A stretch of DNA of 64,000 bases, taken from contig CM034134.1 of the NCBI GenBank assembly GCA_019914995.1, positions 1,196,145 through 1,260,144 on the forward strand, given 5' to 3'. The stretch's first letter is position 1. Each line of letters begins with the position of its first letter. Shown here in pieces: positions 44,866-60,904 of the stretch. The position numbers and the translations under genes are program-made. Below the pieces are notes generated by a model. That model was not told the origin of the DNA and made no database searches. It saw only the letters and a program-made list of their open reading frames with translations. This stretch comes from Acanthochlamys bracteata. Lineage: Eukaryota > Streptophyta > Magnoliopsida > Pandanales > Velloziaceae.

Positions 44866-45134
44866 CAAAGGATGTGTTTGGCATAGCATTTCAAATGCTG
44901 CTTATTTATTTTTCTTCATTTTACGTTTTTCAATACATATTTTATAAGTATATAAAAAATTTATTTAAAAATTTAAAAAGTGTAGAAAAATTTCTACGGA
45001 GTGAGATCTTTTTATTGCATATTTTTTTATTTTTTTGGAAGTAAAAAAAGTAAAGCTCATTTTTCAAAAAAGATAAAAATATTTTTGATTTTAGAAAAGC
45101 TCTATTTTATAAATACTCTCAAACGCACCCCTAA
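44866..45134. mobile_element. AT-rich foldback MITE (family M1)
   Basis: The ends are 'gatgtgtttggcatagcatttcaaatgc' and 'aaatactctcaaacgcacccc', among the clearest M1 ends, with the core 'tgtagaaaaatttctac'. Confidence 0.7.
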
Positions 45135-45160
45135 ACGATTCATACAAAGAAAAACCAAAA

Positions 45161-45161
45161 A

Positions 45162-45203
<42 letters not shown>
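45161..45203. repeat. (TAA)n microsatellite
   Basis: About 13 uninterrupted TAA units ('aataataataataataataa'). Confidence 0.95.
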
Positions 45204-45205
<2 letters not shown>

Positions 45206-45350
45206 AAAAAGAAAATAATCAAGTCGGCAGAAGTCAATGATGGTCGATAGATATGATCACCGATCAGCGAGGCAACGACCACCATCTGTCGCTTTTTGTT
45301 TATCGAAAGCTAATATAATAGTACTTAGTTCATCATTACTTAATATCTAG

Positions 45351-45902
45351 TAGAGTTGACGATATGAATTCATTAATCGGTTCCAGATCAATCCATATAA
45401 TAATCGGATCAAAATTGTTCAATTTTAATCCGATCTATTTATTTATATGGATCAAAGTTGTCAACCTTAACCTAATTTATTTATAATCGGATCAAACTCG
45501 GATCAACCTATTTAATAATTAAATTATTAAATAAAAATTATAAATATTAATTTTTAATAATAATATATAAAAATTATTAATTATGATATATTTAAAAATA
45601 TATATTAATTTTGACAAAATTTATAAATTAACTAAAAATTAGTTAAAATTAAGATAAATTAAAAATATATATATACAAATTAAATTTAAATTTTTTGCTA
45701 TTATTTTCTAATTATTAAGTAATATATACTATATAAATAGTTATACGGATTAAATAGGATAATTTGGATCAATTCGAATCCGATCCGAAACCGCTTAAAT
45801 TTTTCGGATCATTTTCGAATCGACCCGAACTCGACTAAAGCTTGATTCAAATCCGATTTTTTCGGATCGAGTTTTCGGTCATGTCGAAATTTGCCACCCC
45901 TA
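45351..45902 (-). mobile_element. hAT-type MITE, 552 bp, with perfect 8-bp target duplication
   Basis: Flanked by ATATCTAG on both sides (45343-45350 and 45903-45910). The ends are TAGAGTTGACGA... and ...TTGCCACCCCTA. It is the reverse complement of the element at 790-1348 throughout. No coding capacity. Confidence 0.9.
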
Positions 45903-46019
45903 ATATCTAGTACATCTATTTTATATGTATTTTTAAAGTTAGACAAAACATATTTTATTTTTCAAAAAATTCGAATAATTTTGTTTTTTCAAAACACTTG
46001 GTTTTAAACAGAACTTTTA

Positions 46020-46245
46020 TGATTTATGAGATGTTTAGAAATGATTTTTTATAAAAAAAATTTATGAAACAAAATAATAGTTTTAAATTTTTTTAAAATA
46101 AATTCTATTTTTTATTTCAAAAAAGTAAAAAATAAGTAATAATAAAATATTATGATGTAAACTTTTTTGTACTTTTTAATTTTTAAAAAAATTTACAAAA
46201 AATTTTAAGAATTTTATTAAAAATAAAAACTTCAGCTTATTTATC
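46020..46245. mobile_element. AT-rich foldback MITE (family M1), degraded
   Basis: Core resembles M1 ('aaataaattctattttttatttcaaaaaag', 'taataataaaatattatgatgtaaac'), with indistinct ends. Confidence 0.4.
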
Positions 46246-46564
46246 AATCACTATATTTATTTTTTTAAATTCACTTTTAAAACAAAATAAAAATTTTAAA
46301 AAACTACTTCTATCAAAAATTTGTTTTTCAAATTTAATTTTAAAATTAAATAAATATAAAATTTATTTATATAAATATTTTTTATTTTAATTTTTAAAAT
46401 TATTTTTAAAAAATAAATTGATTTCAAAGTAGACACGCATAAGGTGGATACCACAAAACTGACGTGTGTTTGTTTGGATCAAACCCAGAAGAACCCTTGA
46501 GATCTTTTTCCTGAGAGAATGAATGTGTACAAGTTCATTGAGTGGTTCTTATTAAAAGATTATC

Positions 46565-46800
46565 TGCTGCGGGGCTGGTCGCGAGTGATTACGAAATAAA
46601 AATTTTTTAAAATAAAAAATATTTTTTACTTTTTAAGAAATAAATTTTATTTATTTATTTTTAAAAAATAATAAAATATGTAATAAAAAGATTTTACTTC
46701 GTAGAATTTTTTTATATTTTTTAAATTTTTAAATAAATTATATATATTAAAAATATAAAATAAAAAAAAATTAAAAATCAACTTATGAAACGCTGCTCTA
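46565..46800. mobile_element. AT-rich foldback MITE (family M1) upstream of FKF1
   Basis: M1 core 'taataaaatatgtaataaaaagattttac' and 'tcgtagaatttttttatatttt', ending 'caacttatgaaacgctgctc'. It lies ~400 bp before the FKF1 start codon. Confidence 0.6.
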
Positions 46801-50876
<4,076 letters not shown>

Positions 50877-51685
50877 TACCCAAGTACGCTGAACAGTTCG
50901 TTGTTGTTTTATGATCTTGTCGCCGGTGTTTGTGTGGTTTCTGAAGTTTCTGAATGAGAATGTATGTGGTTTTTACCAATATGTAAAACTAGTTCTTTTT
51001 TCTTTTCTGTGTCCTTGTATCTATATGTAGCTTATTCATGAAATTTTAGTAATATGTTAAACATCTGCAATTCTCACTTGTTCTATGTTTGGTATGATAA
51101 CTTAAGAATTGGAGTTTAAATATTAGGACACTAAGCTTTGTCTTATTAAATGGAGTCGTTTAAAGGGAACCTTTTTTGGCGCTATTCTGCTTTACTGTAA
51201 ATAATGCCTCCAGCTTCTCTTTGATATAGAGTTTGTTTATTTGAGAGGAAGTGATCCGAAAATGAGTTCCTAAAATTTAAGGTTCTTAAAAATGAATTAT
51301 AAAAAAGCAAATTTGTAAAGTAAACACATCCACTTATCTGAAACTCACTTTTTTTGGAGGAAAAAGTGAATTACAAGTAAAATAAAACACACCCATAGTG
51401 TTACCATTGATTAATGGTTTACGAAGCAACAAGTTGATAAATTGAATGGGGAAATTTTGTTACATTGTTATAGATATGAACACTGTGTATGAACTTCATT
51501 AATCCTTTCAATATTGCAATGAATAGAGAAAACCATTAATCAATCAATCTTGCAGCTTTTTGCATGATGTATGTCCTTGGTGTTATTTTATTATCTTCAA
51601 TTCTAAGAAAGTTCTGTAGTCTTTCAAGTATAAATCTATCAATCTGCATCTGTTTGTTGAGAAAATCTCACTGCATTTTGTTGAG
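50877..51685. other. 3' intergenic space between convergent FKF1 and DRP1
   Basis: Holds both 3' untranslated regions. A small MITE-like stretch lies near 51260-51400 ('cgaaaatgagttcct' to 'gtaaaataaaacacaccc'). No other feature. Confidence 0.5.
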
Positions 51686-54600
51686 TTATTTCCATGCAAC
51701 CGAATCAATTTCATCTCTCGCGGATTTGTAAAGCTCTAGTCTTTTGGCAATGCTTTCCCTTTTCTCCATCAGAGTCGGGTCTTCATCCAACATTGCACCG
51801 AGCTGCTTTTTCTGCATATGAAAGACAATTAATTTCTAACAGTGAGAATAGAAGCAGCTGATGTAGAGTGCAATTTTTACCTCTCTAGCACCAACTTGGG
51901 CATAAAAGCGGTTAAGTAACGATCGTTTGGCTTCTCGTACTTGGCTATAAACAACAGCCTTAGGAATAGAGTTCTTAAGCGTCTCACAAACCATGCCAAC
52001 ATATGCCGAAACATTTGATCCTGAAATTTTTAACAGATTCTGTATTGTTGAAAAGATTGAAGAAAACTATAACGACCAAATATGCAGGCAAAAAGTAGAT
52101 ATTTATACCTATTCTTCTTAGGTGACTGTCTTGATATCTGTCACTGTTAGGTGCAGAGGGGTTTGAACCTTTCTCAGGTTCGGTTGAAAGCTTCCTAAAG
52201 AACTCCACTGTTAGATAGCTCGATTCCATTTCCACCAACCGCATAACAGTTTTCCTGCTGTCTTCCCGGAATCTTTCCAGTGCTTCATTAGCCGCAGCAG
52301 ATATGTCACTTTGTAGAGTTGGGAATCGTTTCAATTCCTGTTCAATTTTAAAGGCTATATTCAGAAACGACCACATAATCATGATACATCAAATACTAAC
52401 ACAATGCAGATTCAATTTTCAGGGTATCTTTATCATGTTTTACATGATCACAAATGGGTGTTTAATCAAATGAAATTATGAAATTTTATATTCTCATAAT
52501 CTGTAGTTTATAAACAGTACCAATAGTAATGAATAACTGTAGCGCTGCCTTCAATGCGTTTAATTGACAAAGTAAAATTGATGTTAACAACCAAAAGAAG
52601 AGATGGATAGATCAAATGCACTCCAAATCAGAACTCCAGCTAAAAAATTTATTTGTCCGTAATTTCTCACCTGTTCTATAAAACTTTTAGCCTCAATCAC
52701 CCAATCTCTTCTATAAATGATGTAATCCTTTCTAAAAAGCAACGGCATTTACATCTTAATTGCGGTCTAGTGGAGACTCCCAACATATAAATGGTAGTAT
52801 TTAAAAAAATATTTTCTTGCCATTCTACTGCTGCATTAAGCTAATTTATATTGCAAAAACTAACCTCAGTTTCACCAATAGATTTCCGTACAAGATCCTT
52901 CAAAATAATATGTACCTGAAACAACAAACAATCAGACGTTGAAGTTTTATGAATGTGAACTAAGAATTGTATAGCCTTCATATGCAAATCAACACCCAAG
53001 GAGACGTGAGTATAAATACTTAGGTCAATAGCTAACATTTAGGCCTTCTCTACAGAAAATTAGATCTGTACTTAGATCTTTTTCTGGAAATCAACAGCTA
53101 ATATTGTGGTTGTAAAGTAACATTGCCTAAACTATGAAGAAAACCTGAGCAAACATCTATATTGTGATCGCCCAATAAAAAAAAAGAAACGAATATATTG
53201 TGCAAGAACAAAGTTTAGTCAATAAATTTCAGATATCTTACAGCATCAACTGAAGCTTCAGCTGGGCCCTTAAAAAATCCTAAGGACATATCTATAAGCC
53301 TTCTATATCCCTGTTCAGGAGCAATCAGATGGGGTTGATAACCATCAGCTTCCGACACTACTTTTCTAACATTTGATAGAGATAGATGTCTGTCGAATGG
53401 GAGCTTTTTCAAAGCTGCTGGTAGCTGGTTGTCAAAAACTCCATAGATGCGATCACCACCAGGTCTCCTGTGACCAAAAACAAATTTTGAGCAAACAAAA
53501 ATCTGTAAGAAACAATGCTATTATGACTTAGGAAAAAGAAGGAGTATGACTTAAAGGCATTCTACTAAAAAGTGTATCACCATTGAATTACGAGTAATGT
53601 ATTGGTCATATTTTGTAGAAGTTGAAATCAATTCAAGATTTTTATCACTACCAGATACTACAACCTTAAATTTGTTTCTGTTGAGATCAATATATAATCC
53701 AAAACCATAGCTTTTCTAACCACCCTCCCATGTCTCTCAACCCCCTCCTCTTTCCTGTTCAATATAATCAAAGCTATGTTTCTATGAACTTCTCGATCTC
53801 TAAGCAGAAATAGGAACGTTTCACCTCACCAGGAGCTCTGAACTTCACATCAATTTGAGTAAACAATAAAGAAGAAGCCAACCTCCTTGTCCGATTCTTT
53901 CCATGTACTACCACAAATGCTACATATCTTCTTCTGTACTAATACGGGCAACCAAAAAATTGGGGAAAGGCATGGCTGACACTTGACATTGAAAGTCCTT
54001 ACCATGCCCTTTTTTAATGACTTACTTTCTACAGAAATTAGGTGCCTTCTATGCTTACAGAAGTTGGACTAAAATGTCTCCCTTGATGTTCACATAATGT
54101 ATAAAATCTTGATGACAGTAAGAGTTGAAAAGCACCGCAAACAGTGGGCATGGGAAATGACTACTGATAAATCAGGCAAAAATGGAAATGAATGTGCTAT
54201 ACATTGATATCCACTAATTTTACACATCCAACATTCTTCCTTTAGTTGAGTTTTGTGTTTTAAATGGTCTCAGATATTTGATTGTCTTGACGAAACAACC
54301 AACTATCTATTAAGGTTTAGCAAATAGAAGCTCCATAAGATAGATATGAGGAGTAGCACTTCTTTATATATGTAAAATGATGCAAGACAAAGGCCACGAA
54401 GCTTACCCTCCTTCTAAATGCTCCTTGAATATACGATCAAATGCACGGCACATGTCTAGTATTGTGTAAAGTTGTGCCTGTCAGTCATGCATACAGAAAG
54501 TGTTCAAACTGAGAAATTATTTAATTAAATCAAAATAAGATAGTTCAGTAAAAATCACCCCAGCATCAGATCCAATAGGTCTTCCAATCCGATTGAGTTC

Positions 54601-57600
54601 TGCTTCTAGTTCATCAATTGTTTTATTTATGAGTGCAATGATGCTTGGTATACGTGCCCTAATTACAGACTCCAAATGCTGAAAGAAAGACGATATTTTA
54701 TATGAAGTTTCTTATCTTCAGCAAAAGTTATTCAAGAATAGTCAGGAAAACATTAAGACAACATAAAGGAAACCTTAGATAGTAGTTTAGCAAGATACTC
54801 GGATCCCATTTTGCTTGCCAAGTGTCCATAGTCGGGGCTTGTAGCAAAATATTCTTGTTCTTTTCGTCTAGCAGCAATCATATCAACATTCTTGTTTATA
54901 TCAGCTTGCGAACGATTCACAATTCCAACCCAAGGATGTTGTAGGCGGTACGCTCTTCCTTCAAGTACCTAGCATCGCATATTCTTATCTTAAACTCTAT
55001 TGTTTCCTGAGGTAAAAAAAATGTCAAAGCAATGTAAATTAAAACATAAATTGCTTTGCATACATCAAGAGCATTGGTACCCTGATCCATCAGATCAAGC
55101 TTTGTTAGAACGCCAAAAGTCCTCTCACCTGGAAAAAGTATCATAGTTAAACAAAATTTACAAAACATATAAAAATAATAAATACAAAATTTACAAAACA
55201 TGTAAAAATAATAATCATCAAAATTCACCTGAGGGATCAACTTCTCTTGCCAGTTTTATAGCGTCAGAAGTAGCAATATCTTGATTTGCAGGCGAAATGG
55301 CAAGAATGATAGAATTTGGCTATAAAAAAATAGCAAAAAATTACTAAAGCAAAGTAACAACAAAATGTACATGCAAACTTCTCCTGCTAAAGAGAGAATA
55401 GCATTAACTCTTAGCGAAACTCGGGAGATAAACAGGAAGCCTCATAAAATGAGAAGCTAAACACCATATCAATTACCATCACAATCAAGCAACTATGAGC
55501 AAGCACTCATGAGTCATTTGTAAAAAAAGCCATAAATCTATCTCAAATTTAAGGATTTCGCTGTTTATTGTAGTTGACTATCCTTTGTATGATAGAGGAA
55601 ATGTAGGCTCATTGAGGAAATGAAGGCTCGAAATACAACAAAAAGTGGCCATTGGTCCCTTTTTTGCAAGATTTCAAAGTTGGTCTCAAATAACCCTTAG
55701 AAAAATTACCAATTGGATGGAAGAAAATGAGAGACTTGCTTACCTTTTCAACATAAGAGCGAACCATATTCTCAATATCTTGGACAATGCTCTCAGGTTG
55801 GCCCTCTAAAACAATAGTTATTATTAAAGCAAGATCAAACATCCCACTATGAGTTAAATACAAAGTGTATTATAAACTCACCGACTGCAACCTTTGTTAA
55901 CCCAGGAAGATCCACAAGCGTTAGGTTCACAACTGTTCATACAAAATCAACAATTACTATTTTAAAACAGGCATGGGTATATAATGGAAACACTTACAAA
56001 TATTGAATACATAATACAAAGAAACATGTGATCTTCTAGACCTCAAATTTAATTGATGGAATACAAAGAAGGTCACACTTTTTGAATTATGACTATCATG
56101 TAATTCTACATTATTATTTTAAACCCAATTAATTATAAAAATATTTCAAAACAAACTTAAATACGACATATTAACAAAATATATATAGCAAACTTACCGT
56201 TTGGAGAGTAGACACTCAAGTGAATAGGAATATTAGATATAGACTTGCTCTTTCCTGTGATACGATCTGTTTCATCTTGGATCTCCCTTCGGATTGCAGC
56301 TGCATGAAAATAAAATATTAGATAATTATCATAGATTAAATACTAAAGTGTATATATACAAAAGCAAACATTGGTTCGATACTTATGTTTAGTGTTTTTG
56401 CAGGTAATAGGCATCTTAGCATTGTCCATCTTGAAGTTCCCAACTATTATTAATGCATAAACCTATCATATCATGCACTTCTAGAACAAACAAAAGAAAA
56501 ATTAAATTATAGAAAGAAAATTATTTCCTCCATATGTTGATATTTGTCAAGTTAAAGTACCCAACTTTGACTATATACAAGAACTTATGTTATTGCAGTT
56601 TATGCATTTAGATGTCTCCACTGCATCTGCTTATGTCTTTATTATTCAGACTTTGCGTACTTCGTTTGCATTACAAAAGCATAAAAAAATGTTGAAAACT
56701 AGACCACCCATACTAATCAATTGAGCATCTTGTCTTACTAATATACTTAGTTTAAGGAAAACGGCACGTTCAGACATCTTTACTGGCATGAAAGAAAATC
56801 ATTGTAATTAAATGAAAATGCCAAATGACGAATCATTGTAATTAAATGAAAAGGGGAAAAAGACCATAAATGATTGTAAGACCCACTATTAACTCCGAGA
56901 ATACTTGGTTTTTAACATGACATGGATACCAATGGTTTCAATAGCTATGAAGGTCTTATATTCCAAATCTAACCAAGTCAGTGATCAGAACTTGTCCAAG
57001 GATCAGTCGTGAACTAGACTAAACCTTGACCTCAGACCTAATATAAACCTTGCCTTATATGGCCAATAGTTTTTTACATCATAATGTTCTCAGTTTCCAA
57101 ACCTCTCCAATATAGCAATTTTTGAGCTCTACTAAATATAAAATTTTATTAGCATCCAATGTACTAAAATTATGTCTGGCACATAAAATCTTCTGCAGTT
57201 CCTGGAATCTTAAAATAACTCCACGTATATTTTTCATGGGAACCTTAGAAGAACCCATTTACCTATACACATCCATACCCTTCTTGAAATAAAGCACATC
57301 CTACTAAACACACGCATCATTCGCAACTTAAATCCAAAATTGTCCACTTTTTTGCTTTACCACTATAACTTTTTTTTTATCACCTTTCATTTCTCATCTT
57401 AGCCTACATTATCCAAATAGTCCTATTCTTTTAACACAAGCTAACTTAGATGTGTCATTAGTTGGACCAAAACAACCAGTTGTATAGATACCCAAGTTAA
57501 GTTAGAGAACTTCTGAATGAGTAAACCTTCCAGATGATATGAATCATAACTCATAAGACTTCTGACAACCCTATTTCACCCACGAGTAGCTTACTTTATA

Positions 57601-58463
57601 GAACAACAAGTCCATGGGTTGTGACGTATAAACTTAAAAACATATCTCAATTTCTGCAACATAACACAAATTGTGAAATTCTTGACGGTAACTTCCAACG
57701 AGAGTAACAAAAACTTTCTTCTTCGAACCTATCATCAAAGTTTCACAAGAAGTAAAAAAATAAATTAACTGTGTACTACATGTTCATACAAAGTTTAGCA
57801 TAATACAAGGAACTCATCTTTCCTCATACCCGCATGATTGCATTTCATGCTATTACTATAAAATATGCATGCAAAGATAGAGTTGTATTTGAACAATTTC
57901 AGATCTAAGAGGCGAAGATCTAGACTAAGAATCAACAAGAAAGTAGGAAACTGACCGAAATCTGTAAACCTCTTCCGTGGCGCATGAAGGAACTCTCCAT
58001 ACTCCTGACCGCTTTCAATCTTGTGCAACTGCAACACCAATGGCCTTCTTGTCACAATCCCTGTTCACCCGCATTCCCATCCCAATCCAAATCAATCATA
58101 AAACAACAAAAAAGTTCCCCAGGAAAGGGGGAAATTATAGAAATTCAAAACAAAATCCAAAATTACCAGATCCTCGAGGAAGAAAATCCCTTCCTACAAT
58201 GCTCTCAAGCACTGATGATTTCCCCGAACTCTAAGATCCATAAATAAAAATTCAAAAAAAAATTCAAAAAATTAGATAGAGACCACCCAGATCATGAAAT
58301 GTGATTAAGAGATCTAAAATTAATTTAAATTTACTTGACCGCCGACGACAGCGACAGAAGGAAGAGCTTCCCAGAGAGAACCTTCACCACCGTAGTCTCC
58401 TAGAACAGTGCAGGCTCTTTGGATCCTGTTTACCAAACCAATGAGGCTCTCCATTGTCGCCAT
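51686..58463 (-). CDS. DRP1: Dynamin-related protein 1 (DRP1C/1E clade), 16 exons, 608 aa
   Basis: Exons: 58335-58463, 58167-58230, 57956-58060, 56198-56299, 55882-55932, 55744-55805, 55229-55319, 55064-55128, 54774-54968, 54559-54678, 54407-54477, 53242-53467, 52865-52915, 52109-52337, 51881-52020 and 51686-51811. All junctions are GT-AG and the phases close to 608 codons. DRP1 GTPases polymerise on membranes during clathrin-mediated endocytosis and at the cell plate in plant cytokinesis. G1 GGQSSGKSS (41-49), G2 T68 in GIVTRRP, G3 DLPG (141-144), G4 TKLD (210-213) and NRSQ (241-244) are all present. The stalk has PFDRHLS and [17 protein letters not shown]; the GTPase effector domain is C-terminal (about 515-608, [20 protein letters not shown], ending DSVAWK). 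There is no PH or Pro-rich domain, as in DRP1. A long third intron (56300-57955) separates G2 from G3. It looks functional. Confidence 0.95.
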
Positions 58464-59299
58464 TGCTAAACCTCTCCGGCAAGAGATTCAAAAGAGTCAG
58501 ATTCAGATCTTGAAGAAGAAAAAGAAGAAGAAGAAGAAAAAGTGAAAATTAAAAATTGGAGAAAAATGAAAACGGGGAAGAAGGAACGTGGGAGGCAAAA
58601 CTAAAATAACGGTCATGGAAATTTTTATGTGACCATCTCAATTATAATCTTTCAATGTTTTCATTTATAAAATGAAGACCATAAATTTTTTTTTATGGGT
58701 TCTACAATTTGCAATGTTAAGCTAAATATTTACGTGAACTTACTCAAAAATTATTAATTTTGAAACTAAGATATTCTTATATAATTTTTTATATGAACAT
58801 GTAGAAAAAGTAGTAACGAAGTGTAATTTCTAAAAATATAAGTGCAAAGAGTGCAATTTTTAAATATTGTTTAGTCATGGACAAATTCAATTAATAAATT
58901 TGAAGCGTCTGTTTGATAGTTTTCTTCGCTTTTATTTGCAATTACTTCAGATGTGGTTATGCTTTTGTTTTTTTGTTTTTTTAAACCAATTGAGCTACAA
59001 GATCGTGTAAGAATCAAACTGTCGTTTGCCTTCAATTTAACTTTTCATTTTACGATTATTATTATTATTATTTTAAACTAAAAATATATATTTATTTTTT
59101 AATTTTAAAAATTTTAAAAAAAATTATTTTATAAATTTTAAAAATTAAAAAAAAACTTTATTTTAAGTAACTCCGGACGATCTCCAAAAGTAGGTACTCA
59201 ACCATTGTTGCAAGCCAGCATGTCAATTCAAGTTAGGAAAGAACACACCCAACCATATATAGACAGGTTGAATTCTGGATGCAAATCTATCTCCAAGAG

Positions 59300-59498
59300 C
59301 CCATTTTCGCAATACTAATTTTTAATTTTATATTTTTCAGCATATTTTATAATTATTTCAAAAGCTTATTTAAAATTTTTTAAAATATAAAAAAATTTTA
59401 CGTAGTAATATTTTTTTATTATATATTTTATTTTTTTTTTAAAATAAAATTTATTTAAAAAAATTTTATTTTATAAGTACTTTCAAACGGTACTCAAT
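59300..59498. mobile_element. AT-rich foldback MITE (family M1)
   Basis: Core 'aaaaaaattttacgtagtaatattttttta' and end 'ataagtactttcaaacggtactc'. Confidence 0.6.
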
Positions 59499-59769
59499 TT
59501 GACTCATTGAGTTTGAAACCAAACACTTCGGTTAAAATCGTTAGCATTCCTAACTAACAACAAGGTTGTGTTTTTTTTACTAAAATTAGATTATTAAAAA
59601 TGAATAATATTATTAAAAGTAAATTTAAATTTTATATTATTTTGTGACAAAAACATACTAAAATAATATTTTTGTATTTTTATATAGCTAAACAAGAATT
59701 GAAAATAACTTTATAATTAAAAAAATCAAATTGTAAGGATAAAAAGACCACATCCTAAAATTTAGAATA

Positions 59770-60012
59770 ATAAAAGGACGTTTGAGAATGCTTTTGAAAT
59801 AAAAATTTTTTAAAATAGAAGATATTTATGTGCTTTTAAAAAATAAATTTTATTTTTTTATTACTAAAAAAATAATAATAATGTGCAATAAAAAAATTTG
59901 ATTAGATAAAATTTTTCTATACTTTTTAAATTTTTAATTAAAATTTTTATATACTTATAAAATATATATTAAAAATATAAATTAAAAAATTAAAAAAGTA
60001 TTTTTTTGATAA
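59770..60012. mobile_element. AT-rich foldback MITE (family M1)
   Basis: Begins 'aggacgtttgagaatgcttttg' with the core 'gataaaatttttctatacttttt'; ends 'tttttttgataagctaaac'. Confidence 0.6.
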
Positions 60013-60109
60013 GCTAAACTAATCGCACATTTTAAGATATAAGAGTCGTTTGGCGTTGGCTATAACGCAATCCTAAGCCTAAATTGTAAGGATAAAAAAG
60101 ACCACATCC

Positions 60110-60345
60110 TAACTTCTAAGCTTTTCACTCTATTTTATTTCATATTTTTTGAAAAATCTCTATAATATTCTATAAAATTTATTTAAAATTTTAAAAATTA
60201 AAACAAATTATATGTTATAAAATCTTATTATTACCTTTCTTTAGTAAAAAGTCAATCTCATTTTTATAAATAGAACAAAATATTCTCCATTTTAAAACAC
60301 TTTAATTCATAAACACTTTCAAACACTTTCAAACGACCCTTTAAT
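60110..60345. mobile_element. AT-rich foldback MITE (family M1)
   Basis: Core 'tataaaatttatttaaaattttaaaaa' and end 'aaacactttcaaacactttcaaacgaccc', where the last decamer is doubled. Confidence 0.55.
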
Positions 60346-60904
60346 GTTATAAAATATTTGTAATCTGAACTACACAAATATAATACCTGAACTAATAGCT
60401 TCAAATACATTTGAAGCATTTTGCACTGACCAAAGTAACTCACCGAACACAAAAATGACAACGATACATAAATTGAATATTTTGCTCATATGTAATGTCA
60501 GAAAAACAAACCGAAACCATATTTTGCTAAAACAGAAAACGGTCAGCCAAAAATACAATTCTATTCACAAACTTGACAAATCGGAATACCACACTTGACT
60601 AAAAAACTGCAGATACAAAAGGCCAAAATCTCCCTGGCCCTATACAACAAAAACAAGCAATATCACCTTATCGTAGTGGCTATTTGGTTAGTGGAACTAG
60701 TGCACCAACTTCTGCTATAAAACAAGCAGTTTTCTCATCTCAGCTTCATCTTGCCATTTTCTGACTATGATGTAACTGTTCTACCTTGGGTTGTTGCAGA
60801 ATTCTCTTGAGAAATGTTAATCTTGAAACCAAGACAAAAAAAGAATGAAAGAAAAAGAAAAAAAACAATGTTTAAATTCTCTTGCTTATTTTCGAGTGCT
60901 TATA

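Larger units (their letters stand above)
58464..60904. other. Intergenic: DRP1 promoter side and MAP70 3' side
   Basis: Near the DRP1 ATG lies a purine/pyrimidine tract (GAAGAAG, 58513-58540) likely in its 5' leader. The rest is AT-rich with three M1-type MITEs. No gene seen. Confidence 0.5.
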
